DNA from: DASRSS01 sp963799045
Lineage (GTDB): Bacteria > Actinomycetota > Actinomycetes > Mycobacteriales > Jatrophihabitantaceae
DNA length: 64,000 nt
Assembly (NCBI GenBank): GCA_963799045.1
Contig: CAWCVN010000001.1
Coordinates: 744,001-808,000 of the forward strand
Reading direction: 5' to 3'
In this document: piece after piece, positions 45,610 to 53,699 of the stretch
Layout: every line of letters starts with the position of its first letter
How positions within the stretch are numbered: position 1 is the stretch's first letter
The notes under the pieces: generated by a model
Databases searched by the model: none
Told to the model about the DNA's origin: nothing
What the model saw: the letters and a program-made list of their open reading frames with translations, nothing else
Translations under genes and position numbers: made by a program

Positions 45610-46394
45610 GCCCGGCCCGGCTCGTCGAGCACCGGCCCGTCCTCGCGGGCGCGCCGGTGCTCGGCCTGCAGCATCGCCTTCAGCTCGGCCACCTCGGCGA
45701 GCAGCGCCTTGACGTCGGCCACGGTCGCGGCCTGGGTGTCCTCCTCGGCCTCCAGGACGTGGTCGAGCAGCCAGGAGGCGAACGACGCGGTGACCACGCC
45801 GAGCAGGGCGATGCCGCCGATCATCAGCCCGACCGCCAGCAGCCGCCCGTCGGCCGTGATCGGGTAGCGGTCGCCGTAACCGACGGTCGTGATCGTCGCG
45901 ACCGCCCACCACAGCGCGCCGCCGAAGGTCTGGATGTTCGCACCCTGGTGTCCGCGTTCGGCGTCCAGTGCGGCGAGCGCGGCGCAGACGACCAGCAATG
46001 CCGTCGAGCCGACGACATAGACGGCGATGCGGCCGCGCAGCGAGATCGTGGCTTGGCGGTTGAAGACGTTGAGCAGCATCACCAGCCGCAGCAGCCGTAG
46101 CGGTCGCAGCAGCGGCAGCACGATCACCGCGATCTCGGGCAGGTGCCGAAAGCAGTAGTGCACCCGCCGCTCGACGATCACCAGGCGCGCACAGAACTCG
46201 ACCAGGAACAGCGCCCAGACCCCGTAGGTGAGCACCCGGCAGGCGTCCCGCCAGCCGCCAGCCAGCTGCGTGTCGAGGATCGGCCAGGCATAGGCGCCCA
46301 GGAAAAGCAGCGCGGCGAACGTCAGCGGCCACTCGGTCGCCCGCTCCCAGCTTCGCAGCCGCGCGTTGTCAGCTCCGGATTGGTGCGCAACCAC
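45600..46394 (-). CDS. Voltage-gated-type potassium channel
   Basis: Six-TM K+ channel of 264 residues. S4 carries regularly spaced Arg residues (RPLRLLRLVMLLNVFNRQA), the pore helix and filter read ALWWAVATITTVGYGDRYP with the K+ signature TVGYGD, and S6 is GLMIGGIALLGVVTASFASW. A C-terminal coiled coil (VADVKALLAEVAELKAMLQA) probably drives tetramer assembly, as in KvAP-type channels. GTG 46394 is the start. It has no evident functional link to its neighbours. Confidence 0.93.
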   Translation of the reverse strand: MVAHQSGADNARLRSWERATEWPLTFAALLFLGAYAWPILDTQLAGGWRDACRVLTYGVWALFLVEFCARLVIVERRVHYCFRHLPEIAVIVLPLLRPLRLLRLVMLLNVFNRQATISLRGRIAVYVVGSTALLVVCAALAALDAERGHQGANIQTFGGALWWAVATITTVGYGDRYPITADGRLLAVGLMIGGIALLGVVTASFASWLLDHVLEAEEDTQAATVADVKALLAEVAELKAMLQAEHRRAREDGPVLDEPGRAQY

Positions 46395-46407
46395 CTGACA
46401 AAGATCC

Positions 46408-46448
46408 CATGACAGGCGGCCCCTCGGCCAGCCGCCGAGCCGGTCATG
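46408..46448 (-). terminator. Inverted repeat after cyp125, possible terminator
   Basis: CATGAC (46408-46413) mirrors GTCATG (46443-46448), and inside it GGCGGC (46415-46420) mirrors GCCGCC (46431-46436). It begins at the base after the cyp125 stop on the minus strand. No T-run is present, so a Rho-independent terminator is only possible. Confidence 0.4.
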
Positions 46449-47693
46449 TCAGTGCGCGACCGGGCACTTGCCGTACTCCACCGGCAGTGCCTTGATGCCG
46501 TTGAGCCACGCGGACTTCAGCCGTGCCGGATCGCCGGTCAGCTTGAGGTCGGGCATGTAGTCGGCGATGGCGTTGAACATCAGGTTGATCTCCATGCGCG
46601 CCAGGTTCGCACCGAGGCAGTAGTGCGCTCCCGTGCCGCCGAAGCCCAGGTGCGGGTTCGGGTCTCGCGTGATGTCGAACCGATACGGGTCGTCGAAGAC
46701 ATCCTCGTCGAAGTTCGCCGACGAGTAGTAGATACCGACCCGGTCACCCTTCTTGATCGCCTGCCCGCCGAGGACGGTGTCCTTGGTGGCGGTGCGCTGG
46801 AAGGCGATGACCGGAGTGCCCCAGCGGACGATCTCGTCGGCCGCCGTCTCCGGGCGCTCCTTCTTGAACAGCTCCCACTGGTCCGGGTTGGCCGCGAAGG
46901 CCAATATTCCGTGGGTGATCGCGTTGCGGGTCGTCTCGTTGCCGGCGACGGCGAGCACGAGGGTGAAGAAGCCGAACTCGTCGGAACTGAGTTCGGCACC
47001 GTCGATGTCGGCCGTGACGAGCTTGGTGACGATGTCCGCGCGCGGGGACTCCTTGCGCTCCTCCGCGACCTGCATGAAATAGCTGAGCAGCTCGAAGGAA
47101 GCCTGCTCACCGTCACCGTCGACCTCGGGGTCGTCGTAGGAGATCATCTGGTTGGACCACTCGAAGATCTTGCCGCGGTCCTCCTGCGGCACGCCGAGCA
47201 GTTCGGCGATCGCCTGCAGCGGCAGCTCACTGGCCACGTCGCGCACGAAATCCCCGGCCCCCGCCAGCGACGCCTCGCTGACGATCTGCTCGGCACGCTT
47301 GGCCAGCGTGTCCCGAAGGCTGTTGATTGCGCGAGGCGTGAAGCCCTTCGAGACGATGCCGCGCATGCGGGTGTGCTGCGGCGCGTCCATGTTCAGCAGG
47401 ATGACCCGCTGCATCTCGATCTGCTCGCGGGTGATCTCGGGCGCGAACCGGACGATCGCGGTGTTCTCCCACGACGAGTAGGTCTCGCTGTCGCGGGAGA
47501 CCTCCTTCACCTCGGCGTGGCGGGTCACGACCCAGTGGCCTTCGTCGTCGAAGCCATCGCGGTGCGGTGGCTGGGCCTGCCACCAGACCGGCGCCGTGCG
47601 TCGCAGCTCCGCGAACTCCTCCAGGGGAATCCCCTGCAGCATCCGATTGGGATCGTTGATGTCGAAACCCTCGGGAAGGTTGGGCGAAGCCAC
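46449..47693 (-). CDS. cyp125: Cytochrome P450 CYP125 (steroid C26/C27 monooxygenase)
   Basis: Haem monooxygenase that oxidises the terminal side-chain carbon of cholesterol/cholest-4-en-3-one to the carboxylic acid. The 414-residue protein matches CYP125A1 along its length: ASPNLPEGFDINDP, VILLNMDAPQHTRMR, I-helix VAGNETTRNAITHG, ETAADEIVRWGTPVIAFQRT (ExxR and following), and haem loop FGGTGAHYCLGANLAR with Cys near residue 359; the C-terminus is GKCPVAH. GTG 47693 has AGGAGG before it. It is divergent from fadA5 across two KstR-like sites, as Rv3545c/Rv3546. Electrons may come from FdxD-like ferredoxins. Frame intact. Confidence 0.96.
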   Translation of the reverse strand: MASPNLPEGFDINDPNRMLQGIPLEEFAELRRTAPVWWQAQPPHRDGFDDEGHWVVTRHAEVKEVSRDSETYSSWENTAIVRFAPEITREQIEMQRVILLNMDAPQHTRMRGIVSKGFTPRAINSLRDTLAKRAEQIVSEASLAGAGDFVRDVASELPLQAIAELLGVPQEDRGKIFEWSNQMISYDDPEVDGDGEQASFELLSYFMQVAEERKESPRADIVTKLVTADIDGAELSSDEFGFFTLVLAVAGNETTRNAITHGILAFAANPDQWELFKKERPETAADEIVRWGTPVIAFQRTATKDTVLGGQAIKKGDRVGIYYSSANFDEDVFDDPYRFDITRDPNPHLGFGGTGAHYCLGANLARMEINLMFNAIADYMPDLKLTGDPARLKSAWLNGIKALPVEYGKCPVAH

Positions 47694-47732
47694 CGATAGC
47701 CTCCTGCGCCTGCTCGGACGACGTAGCTCGTG

Positions 47733-47746
47733 TATAACACGTTCTA
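47733..47746. promoter_or_regulatory. KstR-like operator upstream of cyp125
   Basis: TATAACACGTTCTA matches TnnAACnnGTTnnA at every fixed position. It lies 39 bases before the cyp125 GTG, in the divergent cyp125/fadA5 gap. Confidence 0.82.
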
Positions 47747-47811
47747 GTTGCATTGAAACACACCGTGCCGGGCAAGGTGAAGCAGCGGCATCGAAGATCT
47801 TGCCCCGCGAT

Positions 47812-47825
47812 AGAAACGTGTTCTA
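47812..47825. promoter_or_regulatory. KstR-like operator upstream of fadA5
   Basis: AGAAACGTGTTCTA has the AACnnGTT core and TnnA-type right end, with A in place of the first T. It lies 30 bases before the fadA5 ATG. With the site at 47733 it gives each divergent gene its own operator. Confidence 0.7.
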
Positions 47826-47855
47826 CTTTTAGGTCAGCAAGCGAGAGGACCAGCC

Positions 47856-49018
47856 ATGGGCAACCCCGTAATCGTCGAAGCAGTCCGTACCCCCATCGGC
47901 AAGCGGGGCGGCTGGCTGTCGGGACTGCACGCCACCGAGCTGCTCGGTGCCGCCCAGGTCGCGGCGATCGAGCGCACGGGCATCGACCCGATGCTGGTCG
48001 AGCAGGTCGCCGGCGGCTGCGTCACCCAGGCCGGTGAGCAGTCCAACAACGTCACCCGGGGCGCCTGGTTGCACGCGGGACTGCCCTGGCAGACGGGCGC
48101 CATGACCGTCGACTGCCAATGCGGGTCGGCCCAGCAGGCAAACCATCTCATCGCGGGGCTGGTCGCGGCCGGCGCCATCGACGTCGGCCTCGCCTGCGGC
48201 GTCGAGGCGATGAGCCGGGTTCCGCTCGGGGCCAACATCGGCGACACCGGCAAGCCCAAGGCCGACGACTTGGGACATCGACCTGCCCAACCAGTTCCAG
48301 GCGGCCGAGCGGATCGCCCAGCGCCGTGGGATCACCCGCGCGGACCTCGACGCGTTGGGGCTGCGCTCGCAGCGCAACGCCAGCCGGGCATGGGAGGAGG
48401 GCCGGTTCGACCGCGAGGTCACGCCGATCGAGGCGCCCGCGCTCGACGACGAGGGCAAGCCGACGGGCGAGACCCGGACGGTAACCCGCGATCAGGGGCT
48501 GCGCGAGACCACCGCCGAGGGGTTGGCGAGGCTCAAGCCGGTCATGCCCGACGGCCTGCACACAGCCGGGACGAGTTCGCAGATCTCCGACGGCGCGGCG
48601 GCGGTCGTGCATCATGGACGAGGAGCGAGCCCGCGAACTCGGCCTGCGTCCCCGCGCGCGTATCCTCACCCAGGTGCTGGTCGGCGCCGAGCCGTACTAC
48701 CACCTGGACGGGCCGGTCCAGGCGACCGAGCGGCTGCTCGAGCGAAGCGGCATGAAGATCGGCGACTTCGACCTGTTCGAGGTCAACGAGGCCTTCGCCT
48801 CGGTCGTGCTGTCCTGGCTACAGGTGCACGGCGCCGACGCGGACAAGCTCAACGTCAACGGCGGCGCCATCGCGATCGGCCACCCGGTCGGCAGCACCGG
48901 CTCGCGGCTGATCACCACCGCGCTGCACGAACTGGAGCGGCGCGACGGCGCGACGGCGCTCATCACCATGTGCGCCGGCGGCGCACTGTCCACCGGCACC
49001 ATCATCGAGAGGATCTGA
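47856..49018 (+). CDS. fadA5: Steroid thiolase FadA5 (two frameshifts)
   Basis: Acetyl-CoA acetyltransferase that performs the thiolysis step in sterol side-chain beta-oxidation. MGNPVIVEAVRTPIGKRGGW starts it; the nucleophilic Cys (about residue 89) is in VDCQCGSAQQANHLI, and the C-terminal active-site loops are FEVNEAFASV, GGAIAIGHPVGSTGSR and TMCAGGALSTG, holding the His and second Cys. Extra single bases near 48270 (GACTTGGGAC) and 48612 (GTGCATCATGG) break the frame. The ATG is preceded by GCGAGAGGACCAGCC. The SRPBCC gene follows four bases after the stop. Confidence 0.92.
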
Positions 49019-49022
49019 ATAC

Positions 49023-49638
49023 ATGAGCAGCGGACACGGATGCTTACAAGGACGTGGTCAAGGCCTCGCAGGAGGACATCGTCTCCGCGTTGACCGACTT
49101 CGACCACTACACACAGTGGCAGTCGGGCATGCTCGAGTGCACGGTGAAGGAGCGCGACGAGGCCGGCCGGGGCAGCCTGGTGGAGTTCTACGTCGACGCC
49201 AAGGTCAAGAAGATCCGTTACCAGGTCAAGTACTTCTACGACCTCGACGACGGGCGGATGGGTTGGGACTACGTCGGTGGCGACCTCGAGGAGTGCACCG
49301 GCCGCTACCAGTTCACGCCGACCGAGGACGGCGCGACCGAGGTCGCGATCGACATCGTCACCGAGACCGGCTTTTTCGTTCCTGGCCCGATGAAGAAGCT
49401 GATCCGCGACCAGTCGCTGAAGAACTCGATGCGCGACCTGAAAAAGCGCGTCGAGAAGAAGATCCCCCCATACACCTCCGCCGAGTGGCGACTTTCACCC
49501 GCGAGTGGCGCGGTATACCGCGCCACTCGGTGCGCTAAGGCACCACTCGCGGGGTGTCGTGTCGCGGGGTGTCGTGTCGCGGGGTGGCCGGCGTGGCGGG
49601 GTGGGCGCGTGGCGGCCGGACGGGGTCAGGCGCCGTAG
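49023..49638 (+). CDS. SRPBCC (START-like) family protein (one frameshift)
   Basis: Polyketide-cyclase/START-like lipid-binding fold of about 155 residues: ASQEDIVSALTDFDHYTQWQ, VEFYVDAKVKKIRYQVKYFY, MGWDYVGGDLEECTGRYQFT and a C-terminal helix LKNSMRDLKKRVEKKIP. One extra base near 49037 separates MSSG from TDAYKDVVKASQED. After the helix the frame runs 45 residues through a palindromic repeat and GTCGTGTCGCGGG repeats, overlapping the end of the convergent SDR gene; that tail is unlikely to be native. It follows fadA5 at once, where M. tuberculosis has ddn. A steroid-binding role is inferred from place only. Confidence 0.75.
49502..49529. repeat. Perfect 28-base palindrome with GAGTGGCGCG arms (copy 2)
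   Basis: CGAGTGGCGCGGTA (49502-49515) is followed at once by its reverse complement TACCGCGCCACTCG (49516-49529). Flanking it are CCGAGTGGCG (49481-49490) and CCACTCGCGG (49543-49552), so the nested plan of the repeat at 26.3 kb recurs. It lies between the convergent SRPBCC and SDR genes. The arm sequence is shared with copy 1. Confidence 0.82.
49554..49583. repeat. Short tandem repeat, GTGTCGTGTCGCGGG x2
   Basis: A 15-base unit at 49554-49568 is repeated directly at 49569-49583, next to the palindrome. It lies in the doubtful 3' extension of the SRPBCC frame, in the convergent intergenic space. Confidence 0.7.
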
Positions 49639-50540
49639 ACGGGTGCCGGCGCGGGGGCCTTGGCCAGCAGGTCGGCGACGACCGGGCCGAGCTCGGCCGG
49701 CTCCCAGCGCGCGCCCTTGTCGACCTGCGGGCCGTGCTGCCAGCCGTCGGCGACGGACACCTTGCCGGCCTCGACCTCGAACATCCGGCCGGTGACGGCC
49801 GCCGACTCCGCCGAGCCCAGCCAGACGACCAGGGGCGAGACGTTCTCCGGCGCCATCGCGTCGAACGCCGTCCGCGGGCTTGGCCATCGTCTCGGCGAAC
49901 GGCGGCCTCGGTCATCCGGGTCCGGGCTGCCGGGGCGATCGCGTTGACCGTCACCCCGTAGCGCGCGAACTCGGCCGCCGCGACGATCGACATCGCGGCG
50001 ATGCCGGCCTTCGCCGCCGAGTAGTTGCCCTGGCCGACGCTGCCCATGAGCCCCGCACCCGAGCTGGTGTTGATCACCCGGGCGTCGGGCTGGCGGCCGG
50101 CCTTCGACTCGTCGCGCCAGTGCGCGACCGCGTGCCGCATCGGCGCGAAGTGGCCCTTGAGGTGCACGCGGATCACCGCGTCCCACTCCTGCTCGGACAT
50201 GTTGGCCAGCATCCGGTCGCGCAGGAAGCCGGCGTTGTTGACCAGCACGTCCAGCCGGCCGAAGGCGTCGAGCGCGGTAGTTCGACCAGCCGCTCGGCGC
50301 CGGACCAGTCGGCGACGTCGTCGCCGTTGGCGACCGCCTGGCCGCCCGCAGCCACGATCTCGTCGACGACCTGCTGTGCCGGGCCGCTGTCCTGATCGCC
50401 GGTCGCCGCTCGAGCGCGACGCCGTAGTCGTTGACGACTACCGACGCGCCCGCGGCGGCGAAGGCGAGCGCGTGCGCCGCGCCGATGCCCCGCCCGGCCC
50501 CGGTGACGATGACGACCCGCCCGTCGCAGATTCCGCTCAC
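49626..50540 (-). CDS. SDR oxidoreductase, Rv3548c-like (several frameshifts)
   Basis: Short-chain dehydrogenase of about 304 residues. The N-terminus (GTG) SGICDGRVVIVTGAGRGIGA has the TGAGRGIG motif; NNAGFLRDRMLANMSEQEWD, INTSSGAGLMGSVGQ and NYSAAKAGIAAM give the catalytic Ser-Tyr-Lys set. The C-terminal tail FEVEAGKVSVADGWQHGPQV is typical of the MaoC-linked type-4 17-beta-HSD subgroup. Shifts lie near 50410, 50280 and 49880. The GTG overlaps the stop of the upstream SDR (GTGA). Order SDR-SDR divergent from echA20 matches Rv3548c-Rv3549c/Rv3550. Likely a hydroxyacyl-CoA or hydroxysteroid oxidation. Confidence 0.85.
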   Translation of the reverse strand: MSGICDGRVVIVTGAGRGIGAAHALAFAAAGASVVVNDYGVALERRPAIRTAARHSRSSTRSWLRAARRSPTATTSPTGPAPSGWSNYRARRLRPAGRAGQQRRLPARPDAGQHVRAGVGRGDPRAPQGPLRADAARGRALARRVEGRPPARRPGDQHQLGCGAHGQRRPGQLLGGEGRHRRDVDRRGGRVRALRGDGQRDRPGSPDPDDRGRRSPRRWPSPRTAFDAMAPENVSPLVVWLGSAESAAVTGRMFEVEAGKVSVADGWQHGPQVDKGARWEPAELGPVVADLLAKAPAPAPVYGA

Positions 50541-51314
50541 TGTGACTCCTCCTGTGATTCGAATTCGCATGCGGCCAGGAAGGCCGGCGCCTCGCCGCCG
50601 CCGTGCGCGACCAGCACGCCGCCGGTCACGTAGGACGCCAGCGGCGAGGCCAGGAAGGCCACGCAGTTCCCGATCTCCCCGGCTCGCGCCAGCCGGCCCA
50701 GCGGCACCGTCCGCGCCGACCGCGGCGATGCCGTCCTCGTCGCCGTAGTGCAGGTGCGCCTGCTCGGTGCGGACCATGCCGCAGATCACTGAGTTCACCC
50801 GGACCTTCGGCGCCCATTCCACCGCCAGCGATCCGGTCAGGTTGTCCAGGCCTGCCTTCGCCGCGCCGTAGGCGGCCGTGCCCGGCGACGGACGGTGCCC
50901 GCTGACACTGCTGACGTTGACGATCACCCCGCCGCCCTCCTGGCGCTGCATCACCGCGTTCGCCAGTCTGCGCGACAGCAACGGGGCCAGCAGGTTCAGC
51001 TCGATCACCCGGTTCAGCAACTTGGCGCTGGAGTCCTCGACCAGTGCGTACGGAGCGCCGCCGGCATTGTTCACCAACACGTCGAGCCGGCCGTGCCGGT
51101 CGACGACCGCGTCGACCAGGGCGGGCGACCTGCTCGGCGTCGCGGACGTCGGTGACGGTGGAACTCGACGCCATCGAGCGGTACGCTCGGGCTCGTGCCG
51201 TGCGCAGGTGACCACGCTTGCGCCGGCCGCACGCAGCGCCTCGGCGATGCCGCGGCCCACACCGCGCACTCCGCCGGTCACCAGCGCGACCGAACCACCC
51301 AGCCCGACGTCCAT
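50537..51314 (-). CDS. SDR oxidoreductase, Rv3549c-like (frameshifts)
   Basis: Short-chain dehydrogenase of about 257 residues. MDVGLGGSVALVTGGVRGVG holds the TGGVRGVG cofactor motif; NNAGGAPYALVEDSSAKLLN, VNVSSVSGHRPSPGT and YGAAK follow, and the end reads YVTGGVLVAHGGGEAPAFLA. Frames change near 51175-51130 and near 50720. It is translated first in the two-SDR unit and divergent from echA20, with a perfect KstR2-type site in the 55-base gap. Confidence 0.85.
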
Positions 51315-51337
51315 CCCGACCTCCCGCGTGTTACCCT

Positions 51338-51351
51338 ACCAAGCACTTGCT
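51338..51351. promoter_or_regulatory. KstR2-like operator between SDR pair and echA20
   Basis: ACCAAGCACTTGCT matches the KstR2 consensus AnCAAGnnCTTGnT at every fixed base. KstR2 is the TetR repressor of the C/D-ring (HIP) catabolic genes, which in mycobacteria include echA20 and ipdAB. The site lies 18 bases before the echA20 ATG and 23 bases before the divergent SDR start, so it can control both. Confidence 0.87.
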
Positions 51352-51369
51352 TGCTTGAGGAAGGCGGCC

Positions 51370-52119
51370 ATGGGCATCACCACGACCTCGCAGGGGGACG
51401 GCGTCACGGTCGTCACCGTCGACTACCCGCCGGTGAACGCGCTGCCCGTGCAGGGCTGGTTCGACCTCGCCGAAACGATCACCACGGCCGGCAAGAACCC
51501 GGCCACGCACGCGATCGTGCTGCGCGCCGAAGGACGCGGTTTCAACGCCGGCGTCGACATCAAGGAGATGCAGCGAAGCGAGGGCTTCGACGCCCTCATC
51601 GGTGCCAACCGTGGCTGCTACCACGCCTTCGCCGCGGTCTACGACTGCGCGGTGCCGGTCATCGCCGCGGTGCAGGGCTTCTGCCTCGGCGGTGGCATCG
51701 GGCTGGTCGGCAATGCCGACATCGTCGTCGCCGCGGACGACGCGACGTTCGGCCTGCCCGAGGTCGATCGCGGCGCGCTCGGCGCGGCGACGCACCTCGC
51801 GCGGCTGGTGCCGCCGCACCTGATGCGGGCGCTGTACTACACGGCGAGCACGGTCGACGCGCAGACGCTTCATCACCACGGCTCGGTGTACCGGGTCGTC
51901 CCGCGCGCCCGGCTCGACGACACGGCCCTCGACATCGCCCGGCAGATCGCGGCAAAGGACACGCGTGTGATCCGGGCGGCCAAGGAGGCGATCAACGGCA
52001 TCGACCCGGTGAACGTGCACACCAGCTACCGCTTCGAGCAGGGGTTCACCTTCGAGCTCAACCTCGCCGGCGTCAGCGACGAGCACCGAGACGCGTTCGT
52101 GGCGGGCAAGAATGGCTGA
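51370..52119 (+). CDS. echA20: Ring-D hydrolase EchA20
   Basis: Crotonase-fold enzyme that opens steroid ring D in the HIP degradation pathway. The 249-residue protein has VTVDYPPVNALPVQGWFDLA at the start, oxyanion strand GRGFNAGVDIKEMQRS, the second loop QGFCLGGGIGLVGNADIVVA and FGLPEVDRGALGAATHLARL. The ATG has GAGGAAGGCG upstream. It overlaps ipdA by eight bases, as in Rv3550-Rv3551. Frame intact. Confidence 0.93.
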   Translation: MGITTTSQGDGVTVVTVDYPPVNALPVQGWFDLAETITTAGKNPATHAIVLRAEGRGFNAGVDIKEMQRSEGFDALIGANRGCYHAFAAVYDCAVPVIAAVQGFCLGGGIGLVGNADIVVAADDATFGLPEVDRGALGAATHLARLVPPHLMRALYYTASTVDAQTLHHHGSVYRVVPRARLDDTALDIARQIAAKDTRVIRAAKEAINGIDPVNVHTSYRFEQGFTFELNLAGVSDEHRDAFVAGKNG

Positions 52120-52963
52120 GAAGATCACGACGATCGAGGGCATCGTCGCCCAGGTCCGCGACGGAATGACGATCGGTATCGGTGGCTGGGGTTCGCGCCG
52201 CAAACCGATGGCCCTGGTCCGGGCCCTGCTTCGCTCGCCGGTGAAGGATCTCACCGTCGTCTCCTTCGGCGGGCCGGACGTCGGCCTGCTGTGTGCGGCA
52301 GGAAAGGTCCGCGAGGTCGTGTTCGGCTTCGTCTCCCTCGACTCGGTGCCCTACGACCCATGGTTCGGCCGCGCACGGACCGAAGGCGCGCTGGCCACCC
52401 GCGAATTCGACGAGGGCATGGTGGTCGCCGGGCTGCGTGCCGCGGCACAGCGGCTGCCGTTCCTGCCGATTCGCGCCGGTCTCGGCTCGGACGTCATGAC
52501 CTACAACCCGGACCTGCGCACGGTGCGCTCGCCCTACGACGACGGTGAGCAGCTGGTGGCCATGCCGGCGCTGAACCTCGACGTCGCACTCGTGCACCTC
52601 AACCGGGCGGACGCCCGCGGCAACGCCGCCTACCTCGGCCCCGACCCGTATTTCGACGATCTGTTCTGCCTTGCGGCCGAGCACCGGTTCGTCTCCTGCG
52701 AGCGGATCGTGTCGACCGAGGAGCTGGTGAAGTCGGCGCCGCCGCAGGCACTGCTGCTCAACCGGATGATGGTCGACGGTGTCGTCGAGACACCCAACGG
52801 CGCGCACTTCACCTCCTGCGCGCCCGACTACGGTCGCGACGAGGCGTTCCAGCGCGAGTACGCCGCGGCCGGCAAGGACGACGCGGCCTGGTCGGCCTTC
52901 GCCGCCACGTACCTGTCCGGCGACGAGGCGGCCTACCAGAAGGCGGTGAGCAACCGTGGCTGA
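52112..52963 (+). CDS. ipdA: COCHEA-CoA hydrolase alpha subunit IpdA
   Basis: Alpha subunit of the IpdAB heterodimer, a CoA-transferase-fold enzyme that hydrolyses the last steroid ring (ring C) of COCHEA-CoA. The 283-residue protein shows GMTIGIGGWGSRRKPMALVR near the start, the GxGG-type segment of the fold, LTVVSFGGPDVGLLCAAGKV, TREFDEGMVVAGLRAAAQRL with conserved Glu residues where the active-site Glu is expected, and PIRAGLGSDV. It overlaps echA20 and ipdB by eight bases on either side. Confidence 0.94.
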   Translation: MAEKITTIEGIVAQVRDGMTIGIGGWGSRRKPMALVRALLRSPVKDLTVVSFGGPDVGLLCAAGKVREVVFGFVSLDSVPYDPWFGRARTEGALATREFDEGMVVAGLRAAAQRLPFLPIRAGLGSDVMTYNPDLRTVRSPYDDGEQLVAMPALNLDVALVHLNRADARGNAAYLGPDPYFDDLFCLAAEHRFVSCERIVSTEELVKSAPPQALLLNRMMVDGVVETPNGAHFTSCAPDYGRDEAFQREYAAAGKDDAAWSAFAATYLSGDEAAYQKAVSNRG

Positions 52964-53699
52964 GGCGAGCCGGGCCGACGTGTGCGCGGTGGCTTGCGCG
53001 GACCTGTTCGCCGGCGACGGCGAGATCCTGGTCAGCCCGATGGGCACCATGCCCACGATCGGTGCGCGGCTGGCCCGGCTGACCAGCGCGCCGGACATCC
53101 TGTTGTCCGACGGCGAGGCGTACCTGATGGCGCAGACCCCGGCGCTGGGCCAGGCGTCGCCGATCGAGGGATGGCTGCCGTACCGCAAGGTGTTCGACGT
53201 GGTCGCGGCCGGAACCCGGCACGTGGTGATGGGCGCGAACCAGCTGGATCGCTTCGGCAACCAGAACATCTCCTGCCTCGGCCCGCACGCCCGGCCGACC
53301 CGGCAGATGTTCGGTGTGCGCGGCGGACCGGGAAACACGATCAACCACCGCACCAGCTACTGGGTGCCCAAGCACGCGCCGCGGGTGTTCGTGGACGTCG
53401 TCGACATGGTCGCGGGCGTCGGCTGGGACCGCGTGGCCGGCGCCGCGGCGCGCTACCTGGACGTGTACCGGGTGGTGACGAACCTGGCCGTGCTCGACTT
53501 CGGCGGGCCCGAGCACAGTATGCGGCTGGTATCGGTGCACCCGGGGGTGAGTGTCGACGAGGTGCGCGCGCAGACCTCGTTCGAGCTGCACGGCGACGAG
53601 GCCGCGACGACCCGGCTGCCCACGGACGACGAGCTGCGGCTGCTCACCGAGGTGGTCGACCCGAAGAACATCCGCGCCAAGGAAGTTCCCGATGCTTAG
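52956..53699 (+). CDS. ipdB: COCHEA-CoA hydrolase beta subunit IpdB
   Basis: Beta subunit of IpdAB, 247 residues. CADLFAGDGEILVSPMGTMP, GEAYLMAQTPALGQASPIEG and GANQLDRFGNQNISCLGPHA mark the CoA-transferase beta fold. The GTG start (VAEASRADVCAVACADLF) overlaps the ipdA stop, and the stop overlaps the ipdC start by eight bases, so the three chains are translationally coupled. Confidence 0.94.
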   Translation: MAEASRADVCAVACADLFAGDGEILVSPMGTMPTIGARLARLTSAPDILLSDGEAYLMAQTPALGQASPIEGWLPYRKVFDVVAAGTRHVVMGANQLDRFGNQNISCLGPHARPTRQMFGVRGGPGNTINHRTSYWVPKHAPRVFVDVVDMVAGVGWDRVAGAAARYLDVYRVVTNLAVLDFGGPEHSMRLVSVHPGVSVDEVRAQTSFELHGDEAATTRLPTDDELRLLTEVVDPKNIRAKEVPDA

